Source of the DNA: Lachnospiraceae bacterium
GTDB lineage: Bacteria; Bacillota; Clostridia; Lachnospirales; Lachnospiraceae
Length of the DNA: 64,000 nt
Direction of reading: 5' to 3'
NCBI GenBank assembly: GCA_029054245.1
Contig: JAIDFQ010000006.1
Location: forward strand, 62,001-126,000
Shown: positions 51,864 through 60,471 of the stretch, piece after piece
Position numbering within the stretch: the stretch's first letter is position 1
Layout: each line of letters opens with the position of its first letter
The notes under the pieces: generated by a model
What the model saw: the letters and a program-made list of their open reading frames with translations, nothing else
Told to the model about the DNA's origin: nothing
Database searches by the model: none
Made by a program: the position numbers and the translations under genes

Positions 51864-53666
51864 CTATTTTAGAATCACCACTCCATACCCTGGAAGCGTA
51901 AGTGTACCTTCCTCCAGCGATGCCCTGTTTTCATCGACATAAAGACTAGCTGCTATTTTCTCCGTTTCAGAGGAAATCTCCGAAATCTGTATTGTTTTAG
52001 GTTCAACTGACAAATTGCAGAAAATATAGAGCGTTTCATCTTCATAAGTCTTTGCAAATGCCGTCAGCGTATCATCTGAATAAGTTTCCAGATTTGTTAC
52101 TATTCCCTTACTAATAGCAGGAAAGGTATTTCTTATGCGGATCGCCTTTCTATAATAATGGTAAATGGAATACGGATCTTGTACCTGCTCTTCATAGCTA
52201 CCGTACTTCATCTTCACACTGTCCATATCCGCAGGACCTGTGCACATGCCCGGCATATCCTTATCCTCTGAAAAATACATGGGCGCACGTTTATTTTCGT
52301 CCTTGCCTGCTCCTTTCATTCCCAGCTCTTCTCCATAATATACAAAAGCGCTTCCCGTCATCAGAAGATTCATCGCTCCGGCAATCTTCGTCTGAGATTG
52401 GGCGTTGTCTCCCGAAAAATATCCTGCGCTTCTTGCCAAATCGTGATTGGTGTAGAAAGGTGCATCGATATAATCTGGATTGTGCGCTGAAAACATTTCC
52501 TGAATATTCTCAAGAGCCTTGCCATAGGAGGACGCAGGCGCACTTTCCTTCGCAGCGCTTGCAATGATCCCTTCACTGTCTGCAAATGCAAAATTAAAAA
52601 CGCTGTCGATTCCACTGTCATAATATTGTGCATAGGTGGATATATCTGTCCACACTTCTGCTACCAGATAAGCATCTTCCTTCTTTTCCTTCACCATATC
52701 TGTAAACCAGGTAAGAATCTCCACATTTGCACTGTCCACACCTGTCTCATACTCTTTCGCGGCATCCAGACGGAATCCCCCTACGCCTTTTGAAAGCCAG
52801 AAATCAACAATATCCTCAATCTCCCTCTGCACCTGTTCATTATAAAGATTCAAATCCGGCATCCCATAATAGAACTGCGCCTCGTAATACCATACATCGC
52901 TTTCTGGTACCTGGCTGTAGCCAGTTCCTGCCTCCTTTGTGAAATGATAATAGTCCACATAGGGGCATTCCTCCAGCGAAGGCTCCCCGTCTCCAAGGGC
53001 TGCCAGATAACTGCACGCCTCTTTGAACCACAAATGCTCTGAGGAGCTGTGATTGATCACAAGGTCGATAATGACTTTTATGCCTCTCTTATCACACTCC
53101 GTGATCAATGTTTCAAAATCCTCCATCGTACCATACTCTGGATCTATCTCATAATAATCCGTTACATCATACTTATGGTAAGAAGGTGAGGGCATGATGG
53201 GCATGAGCCAGATTCCATTGCATCCAAGATCCGAAGTAGTCTGTGGATCCCCGTCATTGATATAATCAAGCTTATCAATCAGTCCCCTCAAATCACCGAT
53301 TCCGTCTCCATTACTGTCATAGAAAGAGTATACAAATACTTCATAATAAGTACGGTAATTGTCCTCCATCGAGACTTCAACTGGAAGAAGCGCCCGTTCT
53401 TCTGACTCCAGCTCTTCTAAAGCTTGTTTTGTGCCGTCCCCGCTCTCCGCTTCCTCATTTTCCGTTTGTTTATTTTCTACTTCTACACCATCTGCTCCGC
53501 TTCCTGCTGCATCGTCCGGCATGCCTTCCTCTTTGGCTTGATTATTGATCTGCTGCGGATTGGCACTTCGTTCTTCCATTCCACCCTTTCCGCATCCTGC
53601 CGCCAGCATTGCCAAGACTATCATGATACACAAAAACCTTGCTCTTCCTTTTCTTTTATACGGCAT
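51864..53666 (-). CDS. Surface GH13 alpha-amylase-family lipoprotein
   Basis: A 600-residue exported enzyme. The N-terminus is a lipoprotein signal with lipobox LAAGC (Cys25), followed by an acidic Glu/Asn/Gly-rich linker (about 30-95), then the GH13 barrel: VFVYSFYDSNGDGIGDLRGL with the Asp/Gly-rich loop often seen in calcium-dependent or oligo-1,6-type enzymes, region I DLVINHSS, region II GGFRLDAAKE (nucleophile Asp301), region III VAEVWTD (acid/base Glu337) and region IV FYTNHDLAR (Asp409). A C-terminal beta domain ends the chain. It would trim starch or glycogen fragments at the cell surface for the adjacent transporter. The ATG at 53666 has AAAGGAGG upstream. It is separated from the permease gene by a terminator. 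Confidence 0.9.
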   Translation of the reverse strand: MPYKRKGRARFLCIMIVLAMLAAGCGKGGMEERSANPQQINNQAKEEGMPDDAAGSGADGVEVENKQTENEEAESGDGTKQALEELESEERALLPVEVSMEDNYRTYYEVFVYSFYDSNGDGIGDLRGLIDKLDYINDGDPQTTSDLGCNGIWLMPIMPSPSYHKYDVTDYYEIDPEYGTMEDFETLITECDKRGIKVIIDLVINHSSSEHLWFKEACSYLAALGDGEPSLEECPYVDYYHFTKEAGTGYSQVPESDVWYYEAQFYYGMPDLNLYNEQVQREIEDIVDFWLSKGVGGFRLDAAKEYETGVDSANVEILTWFTDMVKEKKEDAYLVAEVWTDISTYAQYYDSGIDSVFNFAFADSEGIIASAAKESAPASSYGKALENIQEMFSAHNPDYIDAPFYTNHDLARSAGYFSGDNAQSQTKIAGAMNLLMTGSAFVYYGEELGMKGAGKDENKRAPMYFSEDKDMPGMCTGPADMDSVKMKYGSYEEQVQDPYSIYHYYRKAIRIRNTFPAISKGIVTNLETYSDDTLTAFAKTYEDETLYIFCNLSVEPKTIQISEISSETEKIAASLYVDENRASLEEGTLTLPGYGVVILK

Positions 53667-53705
53667 AATCTGCCTCCTTTCCCGATTACCAGTTTCTTAG
53701 CGTAA

Positions 53706-53755
53706 AAAAACCTAAGAAGAATTCTTCAGGCATGAAGCAGACTCCTTAGGTTTTT
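53706..53755 (-). terminator. Terminator between the second permease gene and the amylase gene
   Basis: AAAAACCTAAG (53706-53716) pairs with CTTAGGTTTTT (53745-53755), and the loop holds a second small GAAGAATTCTTC hairpin. On the minus strand the stem is followed by TTTTT. It lies 24 bases after the MalG-like stop, so the amylase gene is read by read-through or from a separate start. Confidence 0.8.
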
Positions 53756-53778
53756 ATTTTATACTGTTAATATCTCCA

Positions 53779-54660
53779 TTAACCCTTCACTGCTCCGCTC
53801 ATGCCTTCCACATAGAATTTCTGAGTCATAAGGAACAAAATTGCAATAGGTATAGATACAAGAACTGCGCCGGCTGCAAAGGATGTATACCAATTATCGA
53901 TATATTCCTTCTCAAGCATCTTCCAAAGACCAATGGATACCGTGTAATATTTTGCATCCGCACGGCAGATAACCTTTGCAAAAAGGAAATCAATCCAAGG
54001 TGACATGAAGGATGTCAAAATCGTGTATACAATGATCGGCTTACTCAAGGGAATCGTTACATTGGTAAAAATCTTCCATCTCGTTGCCCCGTCAATGATT
54101 GCTGCCTCATCAAGTGACTTCGGAATCGTATCAAAGAATCCCTTTGCCACATAAAATCCTAATCCCGTTCCGGCAGAAAATACAACCACCAGCGCAACCG
54201 GAATCATGGAGCCTTCTGACATATTCAGTGCCTTTAAGATATAGTACACAGCAACCATGGACATGAATCCGGGGAACAATCCCAAAATCATAGCGATATT
54301 CATAAATGGTCTTCTCATTTTAAAGCGCATTCTGGACATACAGTAAGAAACAGAAAGCACGAAAATGGTTGAAATAATGCAGGTAAAGATAGCAATCACA
54401 AAGGTGTTCATGAACATCTTTGGGAAGTTCAAGATTGTCGTATCTTTAAACAGCTTCACATAATTATTGATCGTATAGGTCTGTGGGAAAAAGGTAGTCA
54501 CATAAGATCCCTTTTCTCCCCTGAAACTGGTAAGAACTACCCAGAAAATCGGCAGAACCCATATAAAAGCTAAAATAGCCAAAATCACATGTACAATGAT
54601 ATTCGTAATCGTTTTACGGATCTTTGCGCCTGTTACAGATGTGTCATTTGCTTTACTCAT
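53779..54660 (-). CDS. Maltose/maltodextrin ABC transporter permease, MalG-like (locus 2)
   Basis: A 293-residue permease with six predicted helices. The EAA loop (IPKSLDEAAIIDGATRWKIF) at about residues 190-215 and the end FYVEGMSGAVKG match MalG of the Gram-positive MalEFG transporters. Its ATG at 54660 overlaps the last base of the upstream permease stop (TAATG), so the two genes are translationally coupled. Confidence 0.93.
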   Translation of the reverse strand: MSKANDTSVTGAKIRKTITNIIVHVILAILAFIWVLPIFWVVLTSFRGEKGSYVTTFFPQTYTINNYVKLFKDTTILNFPKMFMNTFVIAIFTCIISTIFVLSVSYCMSRMRFKMRRPFMNIAMILGLFPGFMSMVAVYYILKALNMSEGSMIPVALVVVFSAGTGLGFYVAKGFFDTIPKSLDEAAIIDGATRWKIFTNVTIPLSKPIIVYTILTSFMSPWIDFLFAKVICRADAKYYTVSIGLWKMLEKEYIDNWYTSFAAGAVLVSIPIAILFLMTQKFYVEGMSGAVKG

Positions 54661-56036
54661 TACATGAATCCCTCCTCGTCTTTATAGGATGCTGTATTCC
54701 GATAGGTCAACAGTGCCACAATTGCCAGAACCACGAAGGTCATGATACCAATAACAGCTCCCAGATTATAGTAGTTCTTCTCGATGGTCAGCTTATACAG
54801 CCAGGTAACCAAAAGATCTGTCTTTCCTGCGGTATCGCCTACACCGGTCGGATTTCCTCCCGATAAAAGGAAAATAACGTTGAAGTTGTTTACATTACCA
54901 GTAAACTGTGTAATCAGATAAGGAGTCATTACGAACAACATATACGGCAGCGTAATCTTGAAAAAGGTCTGAACCGCATTCGCACCGTCAATTTTAGCTG
55001 CTTCATAAAGTTCTCCCGGAATATTCTGCAAAATACCTGTTACCTGGAGCAATGTATAAGGAATACCTACCCACAAATTAATGATGATAACCGTTACTCT
55101 TGCCCACGTTGCATTTGAAAAGAAAGGCAATGCCTGATCAATCAGACCATATTTCAAAAGCAAGGTATTTACAATACCCGTTGTCTGCAGCATGCTTCTC
55201 ATAATCAGTAAGGATACGAACTGGGGAACTGCAATGGATAAAACAAAGCAGAAACGCCAGAATGCTTTTCCTTTTGTGTCTTTCCGGTTGATTACGATTC
55301 CAAGAATCATACCAAAAATATAGTTAAGCGCCGTTGCAAGAATTGCCCAGATTAATGTCCAGCCCAGTACAGAATAGAACTGACGTCCGATGCTGTCACC
55401 AAAGTTTAGGATCTTGGAAAAGTTCTCAAATCCCACCCAGTCGAACAGAACCAAATGCTCATCCAGCTTGCTGTAATTGGTAAATGCCATAGTGATCATG
55501 AAGATCAGCGGCAGAATGGTGAATACAAGAACTCCTCCTATGGGTGCTGCAAGGAGCAATTTATATAAATTTTGATTGAACAAACTCTTAATATCTTCTT
55601 TAAAGGTGTTTAAATGCCTGCCTTCTTTGGCAAGGACTTCGGCTTCATAGGAACTTTTTACAGCCCCTCTCCAGACCATGATAAAAGCCAGTGTTACAAA
55701 AATGGTAGCAATACCATATAAAAGCAAGAGCAGGGATTGATCTCCCGCTACATATTCATATATACTTTTTTTCTCATTCCATACTTTTTCCTGTTCTCTC
55801 CACCCCAGTGAAGGCAGCATGGATAAATTATAGATACCTGATGTAACCATAAACCAGATATAAGCAACCTCAACTGCCAAAAAAACAATTCCCTTGCCAA
55901 TCTGTTTATGCGCGATATTTCCTAACCCCATGACCAGCATGGATAATTTCGTTATGATATTCCCTTTTGTTACTGCTTTTGTTACAGTATAAGGATTCGC
56001 AAACATATTTTTACTTCCAGAACCAGTCTTCTTCAC
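54660..56036 (-). CDS. Maltose/maltodextrin ABC transporter permease, MalF-like with N-terminal extension (locus 2)
   Basis: A 458-residue permease, about 150 residues longer than its paralogue in locus 1. The extension holds two extra transmembrane helices (about 48-68 and 105-125) and a soluble segment, as in E. coli MalF. The pore part has six helices and the EAA loop ELYEAAKIDGANAVQTFFK at about residues 345-365. The start is a GTG at 56036 with AGGAGG six bases upstream. It forms the pore with the downstream permease. Confidence 0.93.
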   Translation of the reverse strand: MKKTGSGSKNMFANPYTVTKAVTKGNIITKLSMLVMGLGNIAHKQIGKGIVFLAVEVAYIWFMVTSGIYNLSMLPSLGWREQEKVWNEKKSIYEYVAGDQSLLLLLYGIATIFVTLAFIMVWRGAVKSSYEAEVLAKEGRHLNTFKEDIKSLFNQNLYKLLLAAPIGGVLVFTILPLIFMITMAFTNYSKLDEHLVLFDWVGFENFSKILNFGDSIGRQFYSVLGWTLIWAILATALNYIFGMILGIVINRKDTKGKAFWRFCFVLSIAVPQFVSLLIMRSMLQTTGIVNTLLLKYGLIDQALPFFSNATWARVTVIIINLWVGIPYTLLQVTGILQNIPGELYEAAKIDGANAVQTFFKITLPYMLFVMTPYLITQFTGNVNNFNVIFLLSGGNPTGVGDTAGKTDLLVTWLYKLTIEKNYYNLGAVIGIMTFVVLAIVALLTYRNTASYKDEEGFM

Positions 56037-56120
56037 ATTAAACCTCCTACCTTCCTATCAAACAGGCACCAAGATGCCCCATGAGGGGCATCCTGAATAC
56101 CTTTGTTTTTGACTGAAATT

Positions 56121-57437
56121 TTACTGTGCAACGTCTGTGTTCATTGCTGTGTTCATTTCTTCTGTCTTTTCTGCTGCATTGTCATGTGTAATTTCGCCAG
56201 CAACAAGTGCTTTACCCATGTTCTCTGCAGGTGACCAGTAGTTACCCATAGAGGAAACAACAGGCTGCATAATGGATGTATCTGTCATAGTTTTTGTTAC
56301 AGCAGTTGCAATTGCATCGTCTGCAAGTACAATGTTTGTGTTAGAAGGAAGAACGTTTCTCAGTTCATAGTGAGCCATCTGAGCTTCTTCGCTAGCAAGG
56401 TAAGCTGCAAGCGCCATAGCAACTTCCATGTTCTCGCAGTTAGGGTTAACGCCGATTGCCTTTGATCCCATGAAGGACTTTAACTGACCTGCGCTTCCGC
56501 CGATGTTAGCTGTAGGAAGTGCTGCAACGCCCATGTTGTCGCCAAGTGCTTCCTGTACAGATGCTGCATCCCATGTACCAGAGAAGATTGCATTAACAGA
56601 ACCGTCACGAAGACCTGCGATACCTGCTCCATCCTGGTCATTGATGAAGTTAGCGTTAGCTACTAAGTCAACAAGGTAATCTGTAGCAGCTGCTGCGTTG
56701 TCGCCGCCAAAGTTGATGCCTGCTGCTTCGTCTGTACCATCGCCGAAGATGGTAGCGCCGTTAGCAACATAGAATGCCTGGATATACCAGCTGTTTGAAA
56801 GAGGGAAGGAAACCTTGCCTTTTTCTAACATAGCATCAAGGCTCTTAACGTCATCTTCTGTAAAGACGCTCTTGTCATAGTACATGAACCATGTGTTGGA
56901 TGTGAAAGGGAATGCCCATACTGAGTCATTGTATGTAACAGATGCTATGATAGAGTCAGCGTTTGTAGATGTCACAGCTTCTAAGTAGCTTCCGCCAAGT
57001 TCTGCAAGACCATTTGCAGCAACTAATTCAGGAATGTTGTCGTTTGCAAGCATGTATACATCAGCTGCGCCTTCAACGTCCTGTGTTACAGTAGCCTTTG
57101 CATCGCCTTCAGCACATACGCCATACTCAAAAGTCAGATCCCAGTTGGGATGCTGTGCTGCGAACTGTTCGCACATTGTAGGAAGCCAGTTACCAGCATC
57201 TGCGGACTGATCTTCTGAAGGTCCCCATACAGTGATTGTTGCTGTAATTGCCTCTTCTTCTTCATTTACAGGAGCTTCTGCATCTGCACCATCTGTTGTC
57301 TCTGCAGGAGCCTCTGCATCATCTGTTGTTTCTGCTTCTGTCTGTGCAGGTGCTTCCTGTGTTTGACCGCCGCCGCAGCCAACTAAAGAAGCTACCATAG
57401 CAGAAGCAAGAAGTACTGCTAAAACTTTCTTTTTCAT
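56121..57437 (-). CDS. Maltose/maltodextrin ABC transporter, binding lipoprotein (locus 2)
   Basis: A 438-residue lipoprotein with a signal peptide ending in the lipobox LVGC (Cys21) and a Gln/Glu/Ala/Thr/Asp-rich linker (about 25-65). The binding fold follows with AADVYMLANDNIPEL, a VWAFPFTSNTWFMYYDKS segment and the C-terminal NYWSPAENMGKALVAGE, typical of MalE. A longer frame to 57518 has no ribosome binding site, while the ATG at 57437 has AGGAG about 11 bases upstream. The 139-base gap to malQ carries a terminator hairpin and a near-perfect palindrome (57491-57509), suggesting its own regulated start. Confidence 0.94.
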   Translation of the reverse strand: MKKKVLAVLLASAMVASLVGCGGGQTQEAPAQTEAETTDDAEAPAETTDGADAEAPVNEEEEAITATITVWGPSEDQSADAGNWLPTMCEQFAAQHPNWDLTFEYGVCAEGDAKATVTQDVEGAADVYMLANDNIPELVAANGLAELGGSYLEAVTSTNADSIIASVTYNDSVWAFPFTSNTWFMYYDKSVFTEDDVKSLDAMLEKGKVSFPLSNSWYIQAFYVANGATIFGDGTDEAAGINFGGDNAAAATDYLVDLVANANFINDQDGAGIAGLRDGSVNAIFSGTWDAASVQEALGDNMGVAALPTANIGGSAGQLKSFMGSKAIGVNPNCENMEVAMALAAYLASEEAQMAHYELRNVLPSNTNIVLADDAIATAVTKTMTDTSIMQPVVSSMGNYWSPAENMGKALVAGEITHDNAAEKTEEMNTAMNTDVAQ

Positions 57438-57490
57438 AATTCTTTCCTCTCCTTTTTGGATTTGATAAATAATATTTATATAAAATGTGT

Positions 57491-57509
57491 CACAAACATA
57501 ATGTTTGTG
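57491..57509. promoter_or_regulatory. Palindromic operator candidate before the second binding protein gene
   Basis: CACAAACAT-A-ATGTTTGTG is a perfect inverted repeat of nine bases around one central base, 54 bases upstream of the start at 57437. Its symmetry and place fit a dimeric repressor such as the LacI-type protein at 59309. No clear -35/-10 pair was found around it. Confidence 0.5.
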
Positions 57510-57544
57510 TTTCCACATCTCATATCAAAAAATACTAAGTCCAA

Positions 57545-57577
57545 AAAAACATGTCTTTATCATTTTAACATGTTTTT
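57545..57577 (-). terminator. malQ terminator
   Basis: AAAAACATGT (57545-57554) pairs with ACATGTTTTT (57568-57577), 13-base loop, followed by TT on the minus strand beyond the T-rich arm. The malQ stop codon (57576-57578) lies at the stem base. Confidence 0.65.
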
Positions 57578-59066
57578 ATCTTCTGTACAAGAGAGTCATT
57601 GTTCTAAGCCACGTACGCCTCTCTTCGTCAAGGCTCTCCCTAAGCGTCCTCCAACGCCAGTTGCATCCCACTGTAGACGGAAAATTCATCCTCGTCTCAT
57701 TTCCCAGCTTTAAGAGATCCTGCATCTGCATGATGACAATATCCGCTACGCTTGCATATCCTGCCCGGATGACAGCATCCGGTATATCCTCTTTCTTTTT
57801 GATATTCAGATATTCATATAAATAAGCCAGTTCATACTCTGTCTTATCCCGGAAATACCCTACTACCGTTTCATTGTCATGGGTTCCGGCATATACCACA
57901 AGATTGCCATCCTCATAATTATGCGGTAGATGTTCATTTGCCGTATTTCCATCAAACGCAAAGAGCAGAATCTTCATCCCCGGCCATCCCGTCTTTGAAA
58001 GAAGCTTTTTGACTGCTGGAACCGACACCCCTAAATCTTCCGCAATAATGCGGTTCTTTCCAAGCGTTTTCTCAATCATATCAGTGAGCTTTTTGCCAGG
58101 ACCTTTATTCCATCTGCCGCCTCGTGCCGTCTCGTCCTGTGCCGGAATACTGTAGTACTTTGCCACACCGATAAAATGATCGATTCTGATGATGTCAAAA
58201 AGCCTGCCATTGGCGGCAATCCGCTTCTCCCACCATCCAAATCCTTCTTCTTCCATCTTCTCCCAGTCATACAGGGGATTTCCCCACTTCTGACCATCAT
58301 CTGAAAAATCATCCGGCGGGCATCCTGCAACCTCCAACGGTCTTCCTTCTTCATCCAGCTTAAACTGGTCTCTGTCTGCCCATACATCTGCACTGTCTAA
58401 CGCAACATAAAGGGGAATATCCCCAATAATCTTGATTCCTTGCTCATTAGCGTAGTCTTTTAACGCTTTCCATTGTTCAAAAAATTTATACTGCAGGAAC
58501 ATCCAAAAAAGAATCTGTTCCTTTAACTGCTCTCTATATTCCGCCAGCGTATCCGCATCCCGGTTTCTAAGTCCTTCCTCCCAAGAAAGCCACTCGCTGC
58601 CGCCTTTTTCGTTCTTAATCGCCATATAAAGGCTGTAATCTTCTAACCAGTCCTTATTATCCTTACAAAATTTCTTAAATACTTCCTTTTTTATATCAAA
58701 CCTGTCGAATGCACTCTTAAGAACCTTGAACCTGTTCATATAAATCAATGCATAGTCAACATCATCTTTTCTTATGCCCCAGTTGTACCCATCTACCTCT
58801 TCCTGCTTCAGAAGTCCTTCTTCAATCAAAATATCCAGATCGATTAGATACGGATTCCCTGCAAATGCAGAAAATGACTGATAAGGGCTGTCCCCAAAGC
58901 TGGTAGGACCTATCGGAAGCACCTGCCAGTATTTCTGGCGCAGGTCAGTCAACATATCCACGAACCTAAAGGCTTCCTTTCCCATAGTGCCAATGCCGTA
59001 CGGTGACGGGAGACTGGTCACTGCCAATAAAATACCGGCGCCTCTGTCCATTCTGCTGTCTTTCAC
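57576..59066 (-). CDS. malQ: 4-alpha-glucanotransferase (amylomaltase, GH77)
   Basis: MalQ transfers glucan chains between malto-oligosaccharides, releasing glucose and making longer chains for phosphorylase. The protein is about 496 residues. The start region GILLAVTSLPSPYGIGTMG, then QVLPIGPTSFGDSPYQSFSAFAGNPYLIDLD, IRIDHFIGVAKYY (catalytic region), IAEDLG and YAGTHDNET are all hallmark GH77 segments. The GTG at 59066 is chosen because GGAGG lies nine bases upstream; an ATG at 59051 matches the usual family start but has no ribosome binding site. It is the first gene after a good promoter and is divergent from the LacI-type gene. Confidence 0.95.
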   Translation of the reverse strand: MKDSRMDRGAGILLAVTSLPSPYGIGTMGKEAFRFVDMLTDLRQKYWQVLPIGPTSFGDSPYQSFSAFAGNPYLIDLDILIEEGLLKQEEVDGYNWGIRKDDVDYALIYMNRFKVLKSAFDRFDIKKEVFKKFCKDNKDWLEDYSLYMAIKNEKGGSEWLSWEEGLRNRDADTLAEYREQLKEQILFWMFLQYKFFEQWKALKDYANEQGIKIIGDIPLYVALDSADVWADRDQFKLDEEGRPLEVAGCPPDDFSDDGQKWGNPLYDWEKMEEEGFGWWEKRIAANGRLFDIIRIDHFIGVAKYYSIPAQDETARGGRWNKGPGKKLTDMIEKTLGKNRIIAEDLGVSVPAVKKLLSKTGWPGMKILLFAFDGNTANEHLPHNYEDGNLVVYAGTHDNETVVGYFRDKTEYELAYLYEYLNIKKKEDIPDAVIRAGYASVADIVIMQMQDLLKLGNETRMNFPSTVGCNWRWRTLRESLDEERRTWLRTMTLLYRR

Positions 59067-59084
59067 TTCCCTTGCCCTCCTCAC

Positions 59085-59105
59085 AAAACTTTCGTAAAAT
59101 TTCGT
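59085..59105. repeat. Tandem ACGAAA-type direct repeat in the malQ leader
   Basis: On the minus strand ACGAAATTTT is followed directly by ACGAAAGTTTT. The pair lies just downstream of the predicted start of transcription and 19 bases before the GTG of malQ. A third CGAAA occurs near 59153. It could be a regulator binding site; not proven. Confidence 0.45.
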
Positions 59106-59117
59106 TTTGATGGTTAT

Positions 59118-59146
59118 AATTTAGCACTCTGACCATTTTTTGTCAA
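59118..59146 (-). promoter_or_regulatory. malQ promoter
   Basis: Minus-strand TTGACA (59146-59141), 17-base spacer, TAAATT (59123-59118). Consensus -35 and good spacing. The transcript would begin near 59111, right at the ACGAAA direct repeats. Confidence 0.7.
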
Positions 59147-59308
59147 CAGTTTCGCAAGAAGTACTTTACTTTCTACATTTTTGTCGATTTATTTCTCCAA
59201 TTTTTGTATATAATTACAAATTCGATGTTGCAAACTTACTTTGACTTGCGCTATACTGATTTTATTGTAAAAAATAGAGCGATTAGAATAAAGGTACGGA
59301 AGAATGAT

Positions 59309-60310
59309 ATGGCTAGAATAAAAGATATTGCTAATAAGCTTGGCATTTCCATCAGCACCGTCTCTAAGGGGCTTAATGGAGCAAATGACATCAGTGAGGA
59401 GCTTCGTCAAACGGTGCTGGATACCGCAGTTGAGATGGGGTATATCACTAAAAAGATGAAAAAGGAAGCGCATAAAAAGCTTTGTATTTTTATAGAAAAT
59501 ATGGATTATGAATCCCCTGAACATTTTGGGTACGACATTATCCTGGGATTCAAACAGGCAGCTTACCGGGATAACTGGGATGTTGACATACTTCCCGTCA
59601 CTCCCTCTTTCCAGCAAAAAGAAAAATATGATACCTATATGCTCAAAAAAGGATATTCCGGCGCGTTTCTGGTAGGATTTGCCCTACAGGACGAGTGGAT
59701 GGCGCAATTGGAGAATACTGGTATCGCCACTGTTCTTTTTGATAACTATATTAAGAAAAATCCCAATGTGGCTTACATTGGAGCAGACAGCTTTGAAGGC
59801 ATAGATGCTGCCATCGATCATCTAGTATCTCTTAGCCATAAGAAAATCGCCTTTTTAAACGGTTCGCTGCATTCTATGATCACGGAGCACAGACAGCAGG
59901 CTTTCTATGACAGCATGACGGCACATCACCTTCCCGTGATGAAGGGCCTGGTTGCAAACGGATACTATGTTGCCGAGTCTGCAAGCTATTTTGTTTCTTC
60001 TTTTCTTTCAAAAGGCGCAACTGCCATCGTTTGCGGCAACGATCTGATTGCCTACGGTGTCATGAAAGAATGTCAGGCGTTAGGTTTCCGAGTTCCTGAG
60101 GATGTGAGCGTGATTGGATTTGACGACCTCCCCAACTCTGCCAAGACGGTTCCTGCTCTTACCACCATCCGGCAGGAGCGGATCGAACTTGGCAAGTGCG
60201 GATATGCTGCATTGCATAGCCTGATGAATCATGTATCCATAAACAAAATGCTTCTGCGTCCACAGTTTATCATTCGTGAATCTACCACCATAAAAAAGCA
60301 CCGGTTCTGA
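59309..60310 (+). CDS. LacI-family regulator of the second maltodextrin locus
   Basis: A 333-residue LacI-type regulator. The helix-turn-helix is IKDIANKLGISISTVSKGLNG and the hinge lies near residue 50. The sensing domain ends with the usual PEDVSVIGFDDLPNSA and LTTIRQERIELGKCGYAALHSLM segments. An upstream in-frame start at 59204 is rejected because the family begins at the ATG at 59309, with GGAAG nine bases before it. Divergent from malQ, it is the likely repressor of the malQ-malE-malF-malG locus. The last codons form one arm of the transcription terminator. Confidence 0.92.
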   Translation: MARIKDIANKLGISISTVSKGLNGANDISEELRQTVLDTAVEMGYITKKMKKEAHKKLCIFIENMDYESPEHFGYDIILGFKQAAYRDNWDVDILPVTPSFQQKEKYDTYMLKKGYSGAFLVGFALQDEWMAQLENTGIATVLFDNYIKKNPNVAYIGADSFEGIDAAIDHLVSLSHKKIAFLNGSLHSMITEHRQQAFYDSMTAHHLPVMKGLVANGYYVAESASYFVSSFLSKGATAIVCGNDLIAYGVMKECQALGFRVPEDVSVIGFDDLPNSAKTVPALTTIRQERIELGKCGYAALHSLMNHVSINKMLLRPQFIIRESTTIKKHRF

Positions 60311-60330
60311 AATAGAATCGGTGCTTTTTT
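60292..60330. terminator. Bidirectional terminator of the LacI-type gene and tRNA-Trp
   Basis: AAAAAAGCACCG and CGGTGCTTTTTT form the outer part of a 17-bp stem with one G-U pair and a five-base loop (60292-60308 with 60314-60330). A T-run follows on both strands, so it ends both converging transcripts. The stop codon TGA of the LacI-type gene (60308-60310) is inside it. Confidence 0.9.
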
Positions 60331-60332
60331 AG

Positions 60333-60403
60333 CAGGGGCAGTAGGAATCGAACCCACATCGACGGTTTTGGAGACCGCTGTTCTACCTTTGAACTATGCC
60401 CCT
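60333..60403 (-). tRNA. tRNA-Trp (anticodon CCA)
   Basis: On the minus strand the acceptor arms AGGGGCA and TGCCCCT pair, the anticodon arm is CGGTC-TCCAAAA-CCG with CCA as anticodon, and the T arm GGGTTCGATTCC is canonical. Length is 71 bases and the 3' CCA is not encoded. It reads the UGG codon. Promoter at 60431-60460 and terminator at 60292-60330 make it a single-gene unit. Confidence 0.95.
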
Positions 60404-60430
60404 ATAGCGACCCTAAAGCCGCCAAATGAT

Positions 60431-60460
60431 ATTATATCTTATGATGCTATTATTTGTCAA
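60431..60460 (-). promoter_or_regulatory. tRNA-Trp promoter
   Basis: Minus-strand TTGACA (60460-60455), 18-base spacer, TATAAT (60436-60431): both boxes are perfect. The start of transcription is expected about 20 bases before the tRNA 5' end. Confidence 0.8.
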
Positions 60461-60471
60461 TCTTTTTTTGA

